A stretch of 64,000 bases of DNA, taken from contig NZ_CAJF01000005.1 of NCBI RefSeq assembly GCF_000304335.1, positions 91,940 through 155,939 on the forward strand, given 5' to 3'. Positions 41,351 through 48,985 of the stretch are shown one piece after another (position 1 is the stretch's first letter; every line of letters starts with the position of its first letter). This DNA is from Microbacterium yannicii PS01 (GTDB taxonomy: Bacteria > Actinomycetota > Actinomycetes > Actinomycetales > Microbacteriaceae). The notes beneath the pieces are model-generated. The model was not told the origin of the DNA, searched no databases, and saw nothing but the letters and a program-made list of their open reading frames with translations. Both the position numbers and the translations under genes were made by a program.

Positions 41351-41527
41351 TCAGGCCGGCAGGTCGGAGCCGGTGAGGGTCAGGAGCTTCCGCAGCGGAT
41401 CGAGCCCCATGGGAGACAACGACAGCGCCTCGCGATGGAAGGCCCGCAGCGAGAACCGCGCGCCGAGCCGATCCTCGTGAGCCTACCGCGCTTCGAGCCG
41501 CGTCACCGCCTGAGCGTACGGGGGCAT
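41351..41527 (-). pseudogene. Remnant of a DUF885-family protein (C-terminal end only)
   Basis: On the minus strand a 43-codon frame reads AHEDRLGARFSLRAFHREAL followed by SLSPMGLDPLRKLLTLTGS and a TGA at 41351. This resembles the C-terminal end of DUF885 metallo-carboxypeptidase-like proteins (FSLRAFHD-type motif). Upstream it is interrupted by an in-frame TAG at 41483-41485, and only 14 more codons precede that. No catalytic part remains. It fills most of the 332-bp gap between menF and the methyltransferase gene. The identification rests on motif memory and is not certain. Confidence 0.5.
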
Positions 41528-41563
41528 TGCGGCCGTCTCTTTCCCGCGTCGCGCCGCCCGGCG

Positions 41564-41569
41564 TACACT
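41564..41569 (+). promoter_or_regulatory. -10 box TACACT of the methyltransferase gene
   Basis: TACACT lies 7 nt before the ATG at 41577 (leaderless pattern). Confidence 0.45.
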
Positions 41570-41576
41570 CGCCGCC

Positions 41577-42347
41577 ATGTCGTTCGACGTCGCTGCCGAG
41601 GCCTATGACGGGTTCATGGGGCGGTTCTCCGCTCCCCTCGCCGTGTCGTTCGCCGATTTCGCCCGTCTTCCCGCCGAAGGTCGCGCCCTCGACGTCGGCT
41701 GCGGCACCGGCGCCTTGACCGCGGTGCTGGCCCGGAGGTTCGGCGAGACCGAGATCGCCGCCGTCGATCCGTCGGAGAGTTTCGTCGCCGCGATGACACA
41801 ACGCTTCCCGTGGGCCGACGTCCGCCACGGCCACGCCGAGGCGCTTCCGTTCGACGACCATCTGTTCGCGGCGACGCTCGCCGAGCTGGTGGTGCATTTC
41901 ATGACGGATGCCACGGCCGGCATGCGCGAGATGCTGCGGGTCACCCGGCCTGGCGGCGTGGTCGCCGCATGCGTGTGGGATTTCGCCGGGCGTCGCGCAC
42001 CGCAGCGCACCTTCTTCGAAGGCCTCGCCGCCGTCATCGACGACATCGACGACGAGACCGATCGCGTCGGCGCGAGCGAGGGCGAGCTGGTCACCCTTCT
42101 GTGGGACGCCGGCTGCACGGACGTCGAGGAGGCAGAACTGACCGTTGCGGTCGAGTACGGCGACTTCGACGAGTGGTGGGCGTCGTACGGCCACGGCGTC
42201 GCCCCCGCCGGGAGGCAGCTCACCGCGCTGTCGGCAGAGGACCGCGACCGGGTGCAGGAGCAGTGCGCCCGACTGCTCGGCACCGGCCCCTTCACGATCG
42301 CCGCGACCGCGTGGGCGGCCCGCGGCGTCGTACCGGGCCAGATCTAG
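41577..42347 (+). CDS. Class I SAM-dependent methyltransferase
   Basis: A 256-residue protein with SAM motif I LDVGCGTGALTAVL (residues about 41-54), acidic residue in AAVDPSESFV, and GGVVAACVWDFAG after motif III. The YDGFMGRFSAPLAVSFADF N-terminus is typical of small-molecule methyltransferases of the UbiE/Methyltransf_11 type. Its position among men genes suggests no specific substrate. It ends 5 bp before the convergent PPK2 gene. Confidence 0.85.
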   Translation: MSFDVAAEAYDGFMGRFSAPLAVSFADFARLPAEGRALDVGCGTGALTAVLARRFGETEIAAVDPSESFVAAMTQRFPWADVRHGHAEALPFDDHLFAATLAELVVHFMTDATAGMREMLRVTRPGGVVAACVWDFAGRRAPQRTFFEGLAAVIDDIDDETDRVGASEGELVTLLWDAGCTDVEEAELTVAVEYGDFDEWWASYGHGVAPAGRQLTALSAEDRDRVQEQCARLLGTGPFTIAATAWAARGVVPGQI

Positions 42348-42352
42348 GCGGG

Positions 42353-43216
42353 TCAGCTCGCGGCGAGCCGCTTCTTCTCGGCCTCGATGTCGAACGTGGC
42401 GGCCGGCCACTGCGGATCGATGTCTTCCAGCGCCTCGAGCAGCAGGTGCTGCACCGCCAGGCGTGCGTACCATTTGCGATCGGCGGGCACGACGTGCCAC
42501 GGCGCGTGCTCGGTGGAGGTCCGCTCGAAGACGCTTTGGTAGGCATCCATGTACTGCGGCCACAGCTTGCGCTCGTCGACGTCGCCGGGGTTGTACTTCC
42601 AGTGCTTGTCGGGACGCTCGAGGCGCTCCATGAGGCGCTCCTTCTGCTCCTCGGGCGAAATGTGCAGCATCACCTTGACGACACGGGTTCCGGCATCCGT
42701 CACCGTCTTCTCGAAGTCGTTGATCGCGGCATACCGGCGCTCGATCTCGTCGGCCGGGGCCAGCTCGCGCACCCGTCCGATGAGCACATCCTCGTAGTGC
42801 GAGCGGTCGAAGACGCCGATGAACCCGGGCTCGGGCAGGCGCTTGCGCACGCGCCACAGGAAGTCGTGCTCGAGCTCTTCCGGCGTCGGCTTCTTGAACG
42901 CGGCGAGCGCGACACCCTGCGGGTCTACCGAACCGACCACATGCCGGATGATCCCGCCCTTGCCAGCCGAGTCCATCGCCTGCAGGACCAGCAGCACGGA
43001 GGCGTTCGTGACATCGACACGACTGCGGGCGAAGAGGCGCTCCTGATACTCGTCCAGCTGCACCGAGCCGGCCGCGAGGTCTTCGGCCGCGTGCACCTTG
43101 TCTTTCTCGTAGCCGGGCGTGGAGCGGGCGTCGACCTCGGCGAGCCGAAAGCCCTCGCCGACGCGCAGCATCTCGGCGACATCCCCGGTCCAGTGCTTCT
43201 GGCTCTTCGCGATCAT
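42353..43216 (-). CDS. Polyphosphate kinase 2 family protein
   Basis: A 287-residue PPK2-type kinase: Walker A in LQAMDSAGKGG, Walker B-like GVFDRSHYEDVLIGR, lid region HISPEEQKERLMERLERPDK, and NPGDVDERKLWPQYMDAY. These fit single-domain PPK2 enzymes that use polyphosphate to phosphorylate nucleotides (AMP or ADP). Which class it is cannot be told safely. The ATG lies 6 nt after CATGAT. It follows menD by 33 bp on the same strand. Confidence 0.9.
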   Translation of the reverse strand: MIAKSQKHWTGDVAEMLRVGEGFRLAEVDARSTPGYEKDKVHAAEDLAAGSVQLDEYQERLFARSRVDVTNASVLLVLQAMDSAGKGGIIRHVVGSVDPQGVALAAFKKPTPEELEHDFLWRVRKRLPEPGFIGVFDRSHYEDVLIGRVRELAPADEIERRYAAINDFEKTVTDAGTRVVKVMLHISPEEQKERLMERLERPDKHWKYNPGDVDERKLWPQYMDAYQSVFERTSTEHAPWHVVPADRKWYARLAVQHLLLEALEDIDPQWPAATFDIEAEKKRLAAS

Positions 43217-43222
43217 GGAGCC

Positions 43223-43228
43223 ATCATG
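43223..43228 (-). promoter_or_regulatory. -10-like box CATGAT of the PPK2 gene
   Basis: CATGAT-GGCTCC-ATG repeats the 6-nt spacing of the other leaderless starts; the first base departs from TANNNT. Confidence 0.35.
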
Positions 43229-43249
43229 GCGGATGCCGCGGCGCGCCGG

Positions 43250-45130
43250 TCAGCGCGCCAGCGGGACCTCGATGATCTGCCGGCCGGTCACCGGCGCCGT
43301 GAGCGCCTGGTCGAGCGCCGACCGCGTCGCGACTCGGCGGTACTCCCACCCGTACGCGGCGGCGAGCTGCTCGAGGCTCACCGCGTGCGGCGTGTACAGC
43401 ACCCGGTCCATCACCTCGGGAACGGCGACGGCGGCCACCTCGAGCGCGTCGAAGATGGTGCCCCCGCCGTCGTTGCCGACGACCACCTGAAGGCGCGGCT
43501 GCTGCTCGGTCGGCGGCAGAAGGAGGGCGCCGGCGTCGTGCAGCAGGGCGAGGTCGCCGAGCAGCACGCGGGTGACTCCGGGTCCGCCGCCGGCCTGGCT
43601 GGCGAGCGCGACGCCGATGGCGGTGGCGACCGTGCCGTCGATGCCGGCGAGGCCGCGGTTGGAGTGCACGGGCACCTTCTTGCCGGGGAGGAGGGCGTCG
43701 GCGACGCGGACGATGCGCGACGATCCGAACACCAGCCGGTCGTGCGGCCAGGTCGCTCGCCACACGGCGTCGACGAGCGCCGCACGGTCGAGCGGAGCCC
43801 GGATGACCTCGAGCTCGGCCGCGATGGCGCCCAGGCGCTCCTCCGGCACGGCCGACGCAAGGCCGTCCGCGTCGGGGGCCGGCGGAGCGAGATCGACGGA
43901 TGCCGCGCGCGACGCCTGCAGCCACGCCCCGAGCCAGACGCGGTCGGGGTCGCCGGTCGCGACGGCGATGGTGTCGGCGGCGGTCGTGACCCCGTTCAGA
44001 TTGAGCGGCTCCCCCGGCCCCCGCACCGCGACGACCTCGATGCCGGGATCGGACAGCAGCGCCGACGACTCACGGCTGAGCGTGGGATGCCCCAGCACGA
44101 CGACGCGCTCGATGCGACCGCCGAGGTCGGGATCCGACAGCAGCGCCCGGTAGCCGTGCACGAGGTTCCGGCCGAATCGCGCGCCACTGACGATCTCGGC
44201 GACCAGCGGCCAGCCGCCGGCATGCGCGAGCGCCTCGGCGTCGGGCCCGGCGTCGGCGCCGGCCAGCACGATCGTCCGTGGGCCGCGCTCCAGCACGACG
44301 GGGTCGTCCTCGGGCTCGAGCGGAACATCGGACTCGCCGATGCCGCCGCCGCCCTGATAGAGCGCGCCCGACATCTCGTCTTCGGGCGGCGCTTCGGCCG
44401 GCGGAGCGTCGGGATGCGCGCCCGAAGCCGTGGCCAGCTCCGCCGCGGGCACGCCGATCCACTCGGGCAGTGCCCCCGAGAGCGGCTCGCGGTACGGCAG
44501 GTTCAGATGCACCGGCCCGGCGGTGCGGACCCCGGCGCCGAGCGCCGCCGTCATGGCCTCCTCGGCGACGCCGCGCAGCATCAGGCTCTGTTCGCCGCAG
44601 CCGTCGGCGTCGACGTCCTCCGGTACGGGCAGGTCGGCCTCGAACCGGACCGTGGGCGCGAACATCCCCGGCTGGCGCGTGGTCTGGTTGGCTCCGACGC
44701 CCCGCAGCTCCGGCGGCCGGTCGGCCGTGAGCAGCAGCAGCGGCACCGCACCGTGGTGCGCTTCGAGCGCCGCCGGCAGCAGGTTCGCCACGGCGGTGCC
44801 TGAAGTGCAGACCACGACCGCCGGCATCCGCGTCTCGCGACCGATGCCGAGAGCGGTGAATCCGGCGACGCGCTCGTCGATGCGGACGTGCAGCCGGAGG
44901 GCGCCGCGCCGCTCGAGCTCTGCGGCGACGAGAGCGAGCGCCTGCGAGCGCGAGCCGGGGCTCAGCACCACATGGCGTACGCCGAGCTCGATGAGCCGGC
45001 ACAGCAGAGCGGCAGCTGCGTCGGTCGCGGCGGCCGGGGCCAGAGGCACCGCCATCGGCGGTTCGTCGGGCGCAGTGGCGCCGGCGGGATCGGCCACGAC
45101 GGGGCGATCGGCGCCGTTCGGGTCGGTCAC
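43250..45130 (-). CDS. menD: SEPHCHC synthase MenD
   Basis: A 626-residue thiamine-diphosphate enzyme: PYR domain with RHVVLSPGSRSQAL and HVRIDERVAGFTALG, VVVCTSGTAVANLLPA, and a C-terminal PP domain with SNRGLAGIDGTVATAIGVA and LLGDLALLHDAGALLLP. It joins isochorismate and 2-oxoglutarate in menaquinone synthesis. The GTG start overlaps the upstream stop (GTGA at 45127-45130), fixing it within a longer open frame. An acidic, Pro-rich insertion (about residues 235-270, AEAPPEDEMSG) lies in the middle domain. It is somewhat longer than usual (about 560-580) because of this and its N-terminal tail. Confidence 0.93.
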   Translation of the reverse strand: MTDPNGADRPVVADPAGATAPDEPPMAVPLAPAAATDAAAALLCRLIELGVRHVVLSPGSRSQALALVAAELERRGALRLHVRIDERVAGFTALGIGRETRMPAVVVCTSGTAVANLLPAALEAHHGAVPLLLLTADRPPELRGVGANQTTRQPGMFAPTVRFEADLPVPEDVDADGCGEQSLMLRGVAEEAMTAALGAGVRTAGPVHLNLPYREPLSGALPEWIGVPAAELATASGAHPDAPPAEAPPEDEMSGALYQGGGGIGESDVPLEPEDDPVVLERGPRTIVLAGADAGPDAEALAHAGGWPLVAEIVSGARFGRNLVHGYRALLSDPDLGGRIERVVVLGHPTLSRESSALLSDPGIEVVAVRGPGEPLNLNGVTTAADTIAVATGDPDRVWLGAWLQASRAASVDLAPPAPDADGLASAVPEERLGAIAAELEVIRAPLDRAALVDAVWRATWPHDRLVFGSSRIVRVADALLPGKKVPVHSNRGLAGIDGTVATAIGVALASQAGGGPGVTRVLLGDLALLHDAGALLLPPTEQQPRLQVVVGNDGGGTIFDALEVAAVAVPEVMDRVLYTPHAVSLEQLAAAYGWEYRRVATRSALDQALTAPVTGRQIIEVPLAR

Positions 45131-45627
45131 GTCAGCCGACGGCTCCGCGCTGACCGCGGGAGTCGTCTTCGCCGTCGCCGGGCCGGGCCGGCGGCTCGAC
45201 CGGGGGTGTGCCGGTCGGGGCAGGACCGTCCGCACCTCGGGGCGGTCGATCCGGACGCGGTGGCGTCGTCGGGTACCGCGGGAAGCGTCGGCGGCTGGAA
45301 CCGGGGGTCTTCGCCCTCGGCGTCGAGCTGGGCGAGCTCTTCTTCCATCCGACGGATGCGCTCGTCCTGGTCGCTGATCGTGCCGATGCGCCCGAGGAAG
45401 TCGGGGTCGTCGTCCGGCGCCTTCCGGCGGGCGATGGCCGACTTTCGTGTGCGTCCGACGGCGAGCCACAGGATGCCGCCGAGCACGGGCAGCACCACGA
45501 CGATCAGGATCCAGACGGGCTTGCTGACGCCTCGGTGGCGAGTTGCGGGCTGCACGGCGCAATCGACGATGGTGAAGACCCAGAACACGGTCGCCACCAG
45601 CGCTACGATCAGCAACCCGCGAGCCAT
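45127..45627 (-). CDS. PLDc_N domain membrane protein
   Basis: A 166-residue protein with two membrane helices (LLIVALVATVFWVFTIVDCA and PVWILIVVVLPVLGGILWLA), the PLDc_N (phospholipase D N-terminal-like) transmembrane hairpin. A cytoplasmic coiled segment (ERIRRMEEELAQLDAEGED) and an Arg-rich end follow. It has no catalytic domain. The ATG is 6 nt after TAGGAT and the gene overlaps menD by 4 bp, so it is co-translated with menD. Its role is unknown. Confidence 0.8.
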   Translation of the reverse strand: MARGLLIVALVATVFWVFTIVDCAVQPATRHRGVSKPVWILIVVVLPVLGGILWLAVGRTRKSAIARRKAPDDDPDFLGRIGTISDQDERIRRMEEELAQLDAEGEDPRFQPPTLPAVPDDATASGSTAPRCGRSCPDRHTPGRAAGPARRRRRRLPRSARSRRLT

Positions 45628-45633
45628 CTTCCC

Positions 45634-45639
45634 ATCCTA
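45634..45639 (-). promoter_or_regulatory. -10 box TAGGAT of the PLDc_N-menD unit (leaderless)
   Basis: TAGGAT-GGGAAG-ATG, 6 nt spacing. Confidence 0.5.
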
Positions 45640-45717
45640 GGCTGGCCCGCGGCCGCACGGGCGCCCGCGGGAAGTCTCGTGACCGAACCGTCGCCGACCA
45701 TGGGCTGCGACCGAACC

Positions 45718-45723
45718 TAGGAT
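45718..45723 (+). promoter_or_regulatory. -10 box TAGGAT of the DUF4229 gene (leaderless)
   Basis: TAGGAT-GGATGG-GTG, 6 nt spacing, on the plus strand. Confidence 0.5.
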
Positions 45724-45729
45724 GGATGG

Positions 45730-46020
45730 GTGAAAGCACGCTCGGCCATCGTCTACTCGGTCCTGCGGCTGCTGGCATTCCTCGTGCCGTTCGGCATTCT
45801 CATGCTGTTCCCGATCATGCAGGAGTATTACTGGCTCGCCGCGATCTTCGCCGCCCTCATCGGGCTGAGCCTGTCGCTGCTCTTCCTGCGCAAGCCGCTC
45901 GAAGAGGCCACCTCGGGGCTGGCCGAGCGCCGCACCCGCGCGCGGACGGCCATCAGCGACGAAGACGCGGAGGATGCCGCGGCCGACGCCGCGACCCCGG
46001 ATCAGCCCGATCGTCCCTGA
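45730..46020 (+). CDS. DUF4229 domain membrane protein
   Basis: A 96-residue protein with two membrane helices (IVYSVLRLLAFLVPFGILML and YWLAAIFAALIGLSLSLLFL), the arginine-rich loop RKPLEEATSGLAERRTRAR and an acidic tail. This is the DUF4229 pattern, found beside menaquinone genes in many actinobacteria. The function is unknown. It is convergent with menA, with a hairpin between them. Confidence 0.82.
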   Translation: MKARSAIVYSVLRLLAFLVPFGILMLFPIMQEYYWLAAIFAALIGLSLSLLFLRKPLEEATSGLAERRTRARTAISDEDAEDAAADAATPDQPDRP

Positions 46021-46053
46021 CCGGCCGTGCCGCGGCATCCGCTGCTCTGCAGG

Positions 46054-46096
46054 CCCGATCCGATAGCCGGATCCTTCCGCGGTTCCCCGGATCGGG
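46054..46096. terminator. Bidirectional terminator between DUF4229 and menA
   Basis: Arms CCCGATCCG/CGGATCGGG (9 bp) with an inner GATCCG-N5-CGGATC hairpin, in the 133-bp gap between convergent genes. Confidence 0.55.
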
Positions 46097-46153
46097 ACGC
46101 GCCGCGATCTCCGGGAACGCACGCGAACTCCGGTCTCTCGACCCGGCGCCGCG

Positions 46154-47134
46154 TCAGCCGATGAAGGCCCACATCAGGAACGCGGCGTATCCGACCGAGG
46201 TCAGTGACGTGAGGCCGAGGGCGACGACCAGCTCGCGCGGGTCGCGGTACGTCCACACGATGAGGATCGCGGGCAGGCCGGCGAGCAGCGCGAGCAGCGA
46301 CAGCCACGCGATCGGGTAGAAGAGCGCGAGGAACGCCGCGATCACGAACGGCGCGAGCACGAACAGCGTGAACACCACGCGGGTCGCGGTGCGCCCGATC
46401 AGCACGGTGAGCGTGCGCTTGCCGGCGACGCGGTCCTGGTCGATGTCGCGGAGGTTGTTGGCCAGCAGCACCGCGCAGGCGAGCAGCCCGACCGCGACGG
46501 CCCCGAACCACGCCTCCTGCGGCAGCGCGAGGGCCTGGACCCACGTCGTGCCGAGCGTCGCGACGAGGCCGAAGAAGACGAAGACGAAGAGCTCGCCGAG
46601 TCCGTAGTACCCGTACGGGCGCTTGCCGCCGGTGTAGAACCAGGCCGCGACGATGCAGACCGCGCCCACGGCGATGAACCACCACTGCTGCGTGCGGATG
46701 GTGATGGCAAGGCCCGCCAGCGCCGCGATGGCGAAGAAGGCGAGCGCGACGAAGAGCACGGTGCGGGGCTTCGCGCGGCGCGACGCGGTGAGCCGGGCGG
46801 GGCCGACGCGGTGGTCGTCGGTGCCGCGGATGCCGTCGCTGTAGTCGTTGGCGTAGTTCACCCCGATCTGCAGAGCGACCGCCACGAGCAGGCAGAACAG
46901 GGCGATGACCCAGTGGAACTGGTCGACGACGATCATCGCAGCACCGGTTCCGACCAGGACGGGGCTGATCGCGAGCGGAAGGGTGCGCAGGCGCGCGGCA
47001 CCGATCCAGTCGCGCGCGGTCGCCTTCGGGGTGTGCGCGGGGTCGCGCGGAACATGGGCCGTCTGCGGATTCCGGCGCGCCGGCTGCTTCTTCGGTGCTG
47101 GACGCTTGCGCTTCTTGCTGGGGGTGCCTGCCAC
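46154..47134 (-). CDS. menA: 1,4-dihydroxy-2-naphthoate polyprenyltransferase MenA
   Basis: A 326-residue membrane prenyltransferase of the UbiA family: first Asp motif NYANDYSDGIRGTDDHRVGP, second DIDQDRVAGKRTLTVLIG, and about nine hydrophobic segments. It attaches the polyprenyl chain to DHNA. I chose the GTG at 47134, which follows TAAGAT by 8 nt and begins the Lys/Arg-rich tail AGTPSKKRKRPAPKK; the open frame extends 28 codons upstream but that part looks non-coding. It stands as a single transcript. Confidence 0.92.
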   Translation of the reverse strand: MAGTPSKKRKRPAPKKQPARRNPQTAHVPRDPAHTPKATARDWIGAARLRTLPLAISPVLVGTGAAMIVVDQFHWVIALFCLLVAVALQIGVNYANDYSDGIRGTDDHRVGPARLTASRRAKPRTVLFVALAFFAIAALAGLAITIRTQQWWFIAVGAVCIVAAWFYTGGKRPYGYYGLGELFVFVFFGLVATLGTTWVQALALPQEAWFGAVAVGLLACAVLLANNLRDIDQDRVAGKRTLTVLIGRTATRVVFTLFVLAPFVIAAFLALFYPIAWLSLLALLAGLPAILIVWTYRDPRELVVALGLTSLTSVGYAAFLMWAFIG

Positions 47135-47142
47135 GAAAGCAC

Positions 47143-47148
47143 ATCTTA
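47143..47148 (-). promoter_or_regulatory. -10 box TAAGAT of menA
   Basis: TAAGAT lies 8 nt upstream of the chosen GTG. Confidence 0.4.
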
Positions 47149-47321
47149 GGTGCTGCGCCGATGGAGCCGATCGGCCGGCGGGGTGGTCGCTGGGGTGACC
47201 GCTGGGGTGACAACGCATGTCCTACGTGCCCGCCGTCATCTCCCGATGCCGGCGCAATCCGGGTGCTCCAGTGCGCGAGATGGGGACATGCACTCCCTTG
47301 CCGAGCGTCGTGGGTGCCCCC

Positions 47322-47327
47322 GACAAT
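47322..47327 (+). promoter_or_regulatory. -10-like box GACAAT of the VOC gene
   Basis: GACAAT-GGCGGC-ATG keeps the 6-nt spacing, with a weaker first base. Confidence 0.35.
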
Positions 47328-47333
47328 GGCGGC

Positions 47334-47726
47334 ATGCTGAGCATCGGATCGATCGTGCTGACCGTGGAGGACATCGACCGCGCCGGAGACTTCTGGCGGG
47401 CCGCCCTGGGGTACGTGAACCGGAAGGAGCCGGGCGAGGACTGGGTGATCCTCGATCCGCCGACGAAGACCCACTGGCGCGAGCCGGGTGCCAGTCTCGC
47501 ACTCTCGGTGACGGGCTATCCGCAGCACTACCCGCCCCGCATCCACCTCGACCTCTACGCCGACGATCAGGCGGCCGAGATCGAGCGCCTCCTCGCCCTG
47601 GGCGCCCGCGAAGTCGACTGGCACGACTACCCGGACGACGCGGACTGGATCGTGCTGGAAGACACCGAGGGCAATCGCTTCTGCGTCGTCGACGTCGGCG
47701 CCGACGACCCCGACCGTCCGGACTGA
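47334..47726 (+). CDS. VOC-fold (glyoxalase/bleomycin resistance-like) protein
   Basis: A 130-residue protein with the paired beta-alpha-beta VOC pattern: IGSIVLTVEDIDRAGDFWRA, RIHLDLYADDQAAEIERLLA, and VLEDTEGNRFCVVD. It matches the glyoxalase-like group common in actinobacteria. Metal ligands are not obvious and the substrate is unknown. The ATG is preferred over longer frames because of the box 6 nt upstream. It ends 7 bp before the convergent menE gene. Confidence 0.82.
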   Translation: MLSIGSIVLTVEDIDRAGDFWRAALGYVNRKEPGEDWVILDPPTKTHWREPGASLALSVTGYPQHYPPRIHLDLYADDQAAEIERLLALGAREVDWHDYPDDADWIVLEDTEGNRFCVVDVGADDPDRPD

Positions 47727-47733
47727 GCCGGCG

Positions 47734-48888
47734 TCAGTGCAGCGCGATCACCGCGCGGCGGATGGCCTCGCGGTCGGGCTTACCCGACGGCAGCGTCTCG
47801 AGTTCGTCGACGAGGATCAGCTTCGAGGGCCGTGCATGCGGGCCGATCTCGGCATGGACGGCGGCGCGCGCCTCCTCCAGCTGCACCGCCTCGCTGCGCC
47901 GCAGCGCCTCGCCTCGCGCGGAGACGATGACGGATGCCTCGCCCCAGCGCTCGTCGGGGACTCCGACGACGACGGCGAGGGCGAGCCCCGGCACGCCGCG
48001 CACGATCCTCTCGACGCGATCGAGCGAGACGTTGATGCCGCCCGACACGATGACGTTGTCGAGGCGCCCGCGCACCCTCAGCACGCCTTCATCGAGGAGG
48101 CCCGCATCGCCGGTGCGGTACCACCGCGTGCCGGCGTCGTCGCGGAGGAAGGTCGCCTCCGTCCGCTCTGCGTCGCCGAAGTACCCGTCGGCCAGCACCG
48201 GACCGGCGAGCTGGACCTCGCCGCGCTCGATGCGAATCTGAACGCCCCGCAGCGGCACACCGTCGTAGACGCAGCCGCCACTGGTCTCGGTGGAGCCGTA
48301 CGTGCGGACGATGCGAGCGCCGGCGGTCTCCGCGCGCTCCAGGGTCGCCGCCGGGAGCGCCTGCCCGCCGATGAGGATCGTCTGGAACGACCGCAGCGCG
48401 GCGAGCACGGCCGAGTCGTGCTCGGCCGCATCGAGCAGCCGCGACAGCTGCGCGGGAACGAGTGACGTGTACGTCGGGACGCGCTCGCCGCCCTCCGTCG
48501 AGACCATCGTGAGTGCGGCGGCCGCGAAGGCCTGCGGCGTGAAGGCGCCGGAGAGGATGGCGGGCTCGCGGTCGGCGACGAGCGACCGCACCAGCACCTG
48601 CAGGCCGGCGACGTAGCTGGCGGGCAGGGCGAGCAGCCACGCGCCGTCGCCGATGCGATCGGCCGTCGCCAGCGCGCTCGAGGTGAGGGCATCCCGGCTC
48701 AGCACGACGCTCTTGGGAACACCGGTCGATCCCGACGTCGTGACGACGACGGCCGTTCCGGCGCGGACTTCTCCGGGCAGCTGGCTCACCAGGCCGAGGC
48801 CCAGTGCCGGGCCGGCGCCGTGCAGCGCTCCGCGCAACGCCCGCAGGATCGACCGCGGGTCGTCGTCGATGACGGGTTCGAGCTTCAT
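47734..48888 (-). CDS. menE: o-Succinylbenzoate-CoA ligase MenE
   Basis: A 384-residue acyl-adenylate-forming enzyme: P-loop VVTTSGSTGVPKSVVLS, IVRTYGSTETSGGCVYDG, YRTGDAGLLDEGVLRVRGRLDN, and catalytic lysine in LPSGKPDREAIRR. It is short for the family, as is usual for actinobacterial MenE. It activates o-succinylbenzoate for MenB. AGGAG lies 12 nt before the ATG at 48888; a TTG four codons upstream is possible but too close to the AGGAG. It is downstream of menB on the same strand with a 97-bp gap containing an inverted repeat. Confidence 0.92.
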   Translation of the reverse strand: MKLEPVIDDDPRSILRALRGALHGAGPALGLGLVSQLPGEVRAGTAVVVTTSGSTGVPKSVVLSRDALTSSALATADRIGDGAWLLALPASYVAGLQVLVRSLVADREPAILSGAFTPQAFAAAALTMVSTEGGERVPTYTSLVPAQLSRLLDAAEHDSAVLAALRSFQTILIGGQALPAATLERAETAGARIVRTYGSTETSGGCVYDGVPLRGVQIRIERGEVQLAGPVLADGYFGDAERTEATFLRDDAGTRWYRTGDAGLLDEGVLRVRGRLDNVIVSGGINVSLDRVERIVRGVPGLALAVVVGVPDERWGEASVIVSARGEALRRSEAVQLEEARAAVHAEIGPHARPSKLILVDELETLPSGKPDREAIRRAVIALH

Positions 48889-48896
48889 GGCCGTGC

Positions 48897-48974
48897 GCAA
48901 CTCCTGAAGATCGGCGGCATGGCGCTCAGCCGAGCGCGGGTGGGGCTCGCGGCGAGCCGGATCTCAGGAGTTGC
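48897..48974. repeat. Inverted repeat between menB and menE
   Basis: Arms of 11 bp (GCAACTCCTGA and complement) separated by 56 nt, with an inner GGCTCGC-G-GCGAGCC hairpin. The left arm contains the likely menE ribosome binding site, so folding could hide it; termination is an alternative. Confidence 0.45.
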
Positions 48975-48985
48975 GTCCGCGGGCA

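Noticed and set aside
48893..48900. TTGCGCAC near menE as a sixth LacI operator
   Set aside because: Not a full palindrome, and it lies in an unrelated core-gene context.
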